Positions 44,824 to 46,066 of a stretch of 46,066 bases of DNA are shown piece by piece (the stretch's first letter is position 1; each line of letters begins with the position of its first letter). Both the position numbers and the translations under genes were made by a program. The notes under the pieces are model-generated. The model was not told where the DNA came from and searched no databases. It saw nothing but the letters and a program-made list of their open reading frames with translations. Source of the DNA: Ectothiorhodospiraceae bacterium (GTDB taxonomy: Bacteria; Pseudomonadota; Gammaproteobacteria; Nitrococcales; Aquisalimonadaceae); contig JAFIFU010000025.1 in the NCBI GenBank assembly GCA_020831885.1, positions 1 through 46,066 on the forward strand. The letters are read 5' to 3'.

Positions 44824-46066
44824 GCACCCGGACGGTCACCCGTTTTCCGCACGCGGTTCAGACCGTGGAGCACTGCTGGATACCGCTCGGTGACGGCACC
44901 CGACTGGCCGCCCGTCTCTGGCTTCCGGCGCACGCGCTGGACGCGCCCGTACCCGCAATCCTGGAGTACATCCCCTACCGCAAACGCGACGCCAGCCGCC
45001 TCCGCGACGATGTCATGCACCACTATTTTGCCGGGCATGGCTATGCCTGCGTGCGGGTGGACCTGCGCGGCAGCGGCGATTCCGAAGGCGTTCTGGAAGA
45101 CGAGTACCTCCAGCAGGAACTGGACGATGGCGCCGAGGTCATTGACTGGATCAGCCAACAGCCCTGGTGCAGCGGTGCCGTGGGGATGATCGGCATCTCC
45201 TGGGGCGGGTTCAACGGACTGCAGATCGCCGCCATGCAACCACCGGCTCTGAAGGCCGTGGTCAGCGTCTGTTCCACCGACGACCGCTACGCCGACGACA
45301 TCCACCACATGGGCGGCTGTCTGCTCGGCGACAACCTCTCCTGGGCCTCCACCATGTTCGCCTACAACGCCCTGCCGCCGGACCCCGCACTGGTGGGTGA
45401 CGTCTGGCGTGGCATGTGGTTCCAGAGGCTGGAAGGCAGTGGCCTCTGGCTGGACACGTGGCTCCGTCACCAGCGCCGGGACGACTATTGGAAACACGGC
45501 TCCATCTGCGAGGACTGGCCCGCCGTGCAGTGCCCCGTCATGGCTGTCAGCGGCTGGGCGGACGGCTATTCCAACGCCGTCTTCCGGCTGCTGGCCAATC
45601 TCCGCGTTCCACGGTTGGGGTTGGTGGGGCCCTGGAGCCACAAGTATCCCCACCAGGGCGTGCCGGGTCCGGCTATCGGCTTCCTGCAGGAATGTCTGCG
45701 CTGGTGGGACCACTGGCTGAAACACCAGCAAACGGGAATCATGGACGAGCCCATGTTGCGGGCCTGGATGCAGGACAGCGTTCCCCCGACCACTTACTAC
45801 GCTCAGCGACCGGGCCGCTGGGTGGGAGAGCCGTCCTGGCCATCACCAAACGTGCTGCGACAAACCCTGACGCTGGCCTGGCCGGGCACGCTGACCTCAC
45901 CGGCCAGCAAGGTTCCCGAGCAGGAGATGAGCATCCAGTCGCCATTGAGCGTGGGACTGTTCGCCGGGAAATGGTGCTCCTACGCCGCAACCCCTGACCT
46001 GCCCCACGATCAACGGCAGGAAGATGGCGGGGGGGGGGGGGGGGGCAGAGCCCCCCGCCCCGCACC
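44820..46066 (+). CDS. CocE/NonD (S15-type) alpha/beta hydrolase, 3' part missing
   Basis: At least 415 residues, open to the window end. The alpha/beta-hydrolase nucleophile elbow GISWGG gives Ser127; Asp248 (SGWADGY) and His274 (GPWSHKYPHQG) complete the likely triad. The oxyanion region IPYRKRD and DLRGSGDSEG matches the X-Pro dipeptidyl-peptidase/cocaine esterase family, which hydrolyses peptides, esters or amides. Translation is coupled to the ATP-grasp gene (ATGA). The reading frame turns into a Gly run and Pro/Arg-rich sequence after residue about 402, right where the poly-G tract begins, so the last residues are doubtful. Confidence 0.88.
   Translation, partial: MSTRTVTRFPHAVQTVEHCWIPLGDGTRLAARLWLPAHALDAPVPAILEYIPYRKRDASRLRDDVMHHYFAGHGYACVRVDLRGSGDSEGVLEDEYLQQELDDGAEVIDWISQQPWCSGAVGMIGISWGGFNGLQIAAMQPPALKAVVSVCSTDDRYADDIHHMGGCLLGDNLSWASTMFAYNALPPDPALVGDVWRGMWFQRLEGSGLWLDTWLRHQRRDDYWKHGSICEDWPAVQCPVMAVSGWADGYSNAVFRLLANLRVPRLGLVGPWSHKYPHQGVPGPAIGFLQECLRWWDHWLKHQQTGIMDEPMLRAWMQDSVPPTTYYAQRPGRWVGEPSWPSPNVLRQTLTLAWPGTLTSPASKVPEQEMSIQSPLSVGLFAGKWCSYAATPDLPHDQRQEDGGGGGGGRAPRPA
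46029..46045. repeat. 17-G homopolymer run near the right window edge
   Basis: Seventeen consecutive G at 46029-46045, inside the hydrolase reading frame and 21 bp from the window edge. A run this long is improbable in coding DNA and often marks an assembly or base-calling error at a contig end. Confidence 0.7.

Overview
The window is high-GC, gene-dense bacterial chromosome. The gene content suggests a gammaproteobacterium, perhaps near the Ectothiorhodospiraceae/Chromatiales. The pointers are a rhombosortase, an AAA/SPOR protein of the DamX type, a DUF3683-type FAD/4Fe-4S oxidoreductase, a CnoX-type thioredoxin, a TRAP transporter and a TonB-dependent copper receptor. The genus is an inference and is not proven by the sequence.

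Layout. 1-8.9 kb is core chromosome: a truncated membrane-anchored coiled-coil protein with a 198-bp tandem repeat, a hotdog thioesterase, the large oxidoreductase, a small membrane protein, dapB, rhombosortase, cnoX and a gamma-glutamylcyclotransferase-like protein. 8951-26465 is a 17.5-kb integrative genomic island inserted in the 3' end of tRNA-Glu(TTC). It is bounded by 21-bp direct repeats, and each end carries a pair of direct repeats 13 bp apart that look like integrase arm sites. Its cargo reads like a defence and mobility island: a GmrS-like/HNH/AlbA_2 fusion, a structured non-coding segment, a two-gene module made of a zinc-ribbon protein and a minimal family-A DNA-polymerase palm protein, a serine recombinase, an overlapping DUF488 plus partner pair, a small membrane protein, a complete type I restriction-modification operon (hsdM-hsdS-hsdR) and two tyrosine recombinases. 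Upstream of the tRNA is a textbook sigma-70 promoter. The tRNA's old terminator is stranded beyond the far end of the island.

26.6-31 kb is a TRAP operon in the order dctP-dctQ-dctM-dctP, with two similar binding proteins and intergenic hairpins. 31.4-35.9 kb holds the AAA/SPOR protein, a likely small RNA with its own promoter and terminator, a RidA protein, a second thioesterase, and an MmyB-type regulator divergent from a membrane protein. 35.6-39.8 kb looks like a copper-handling locus: an OprC/NosA-like receptor behind a consensus sigma-54 promoter, divergent from a DsbD_2/TauE-like membrane protein that is translationally coupled to an enhancer-binding protein without a sensor domain. 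40-42.6 kb groups a phosphoribosyltransferase, a phosphotransferase and a divergent PRPP synthase, the last coupled to a MarC protein. 43.5-46 kb holds an ATP-grasp ligase coupled to a CocE/NonD hydrolase that runs off the window. A 17-G run near the right end may be an assembly artefact.

The most novel element is the polymerase-like/zinc-ribbon module at 12.1-14.2 kb with the dense hairpin region beside it.
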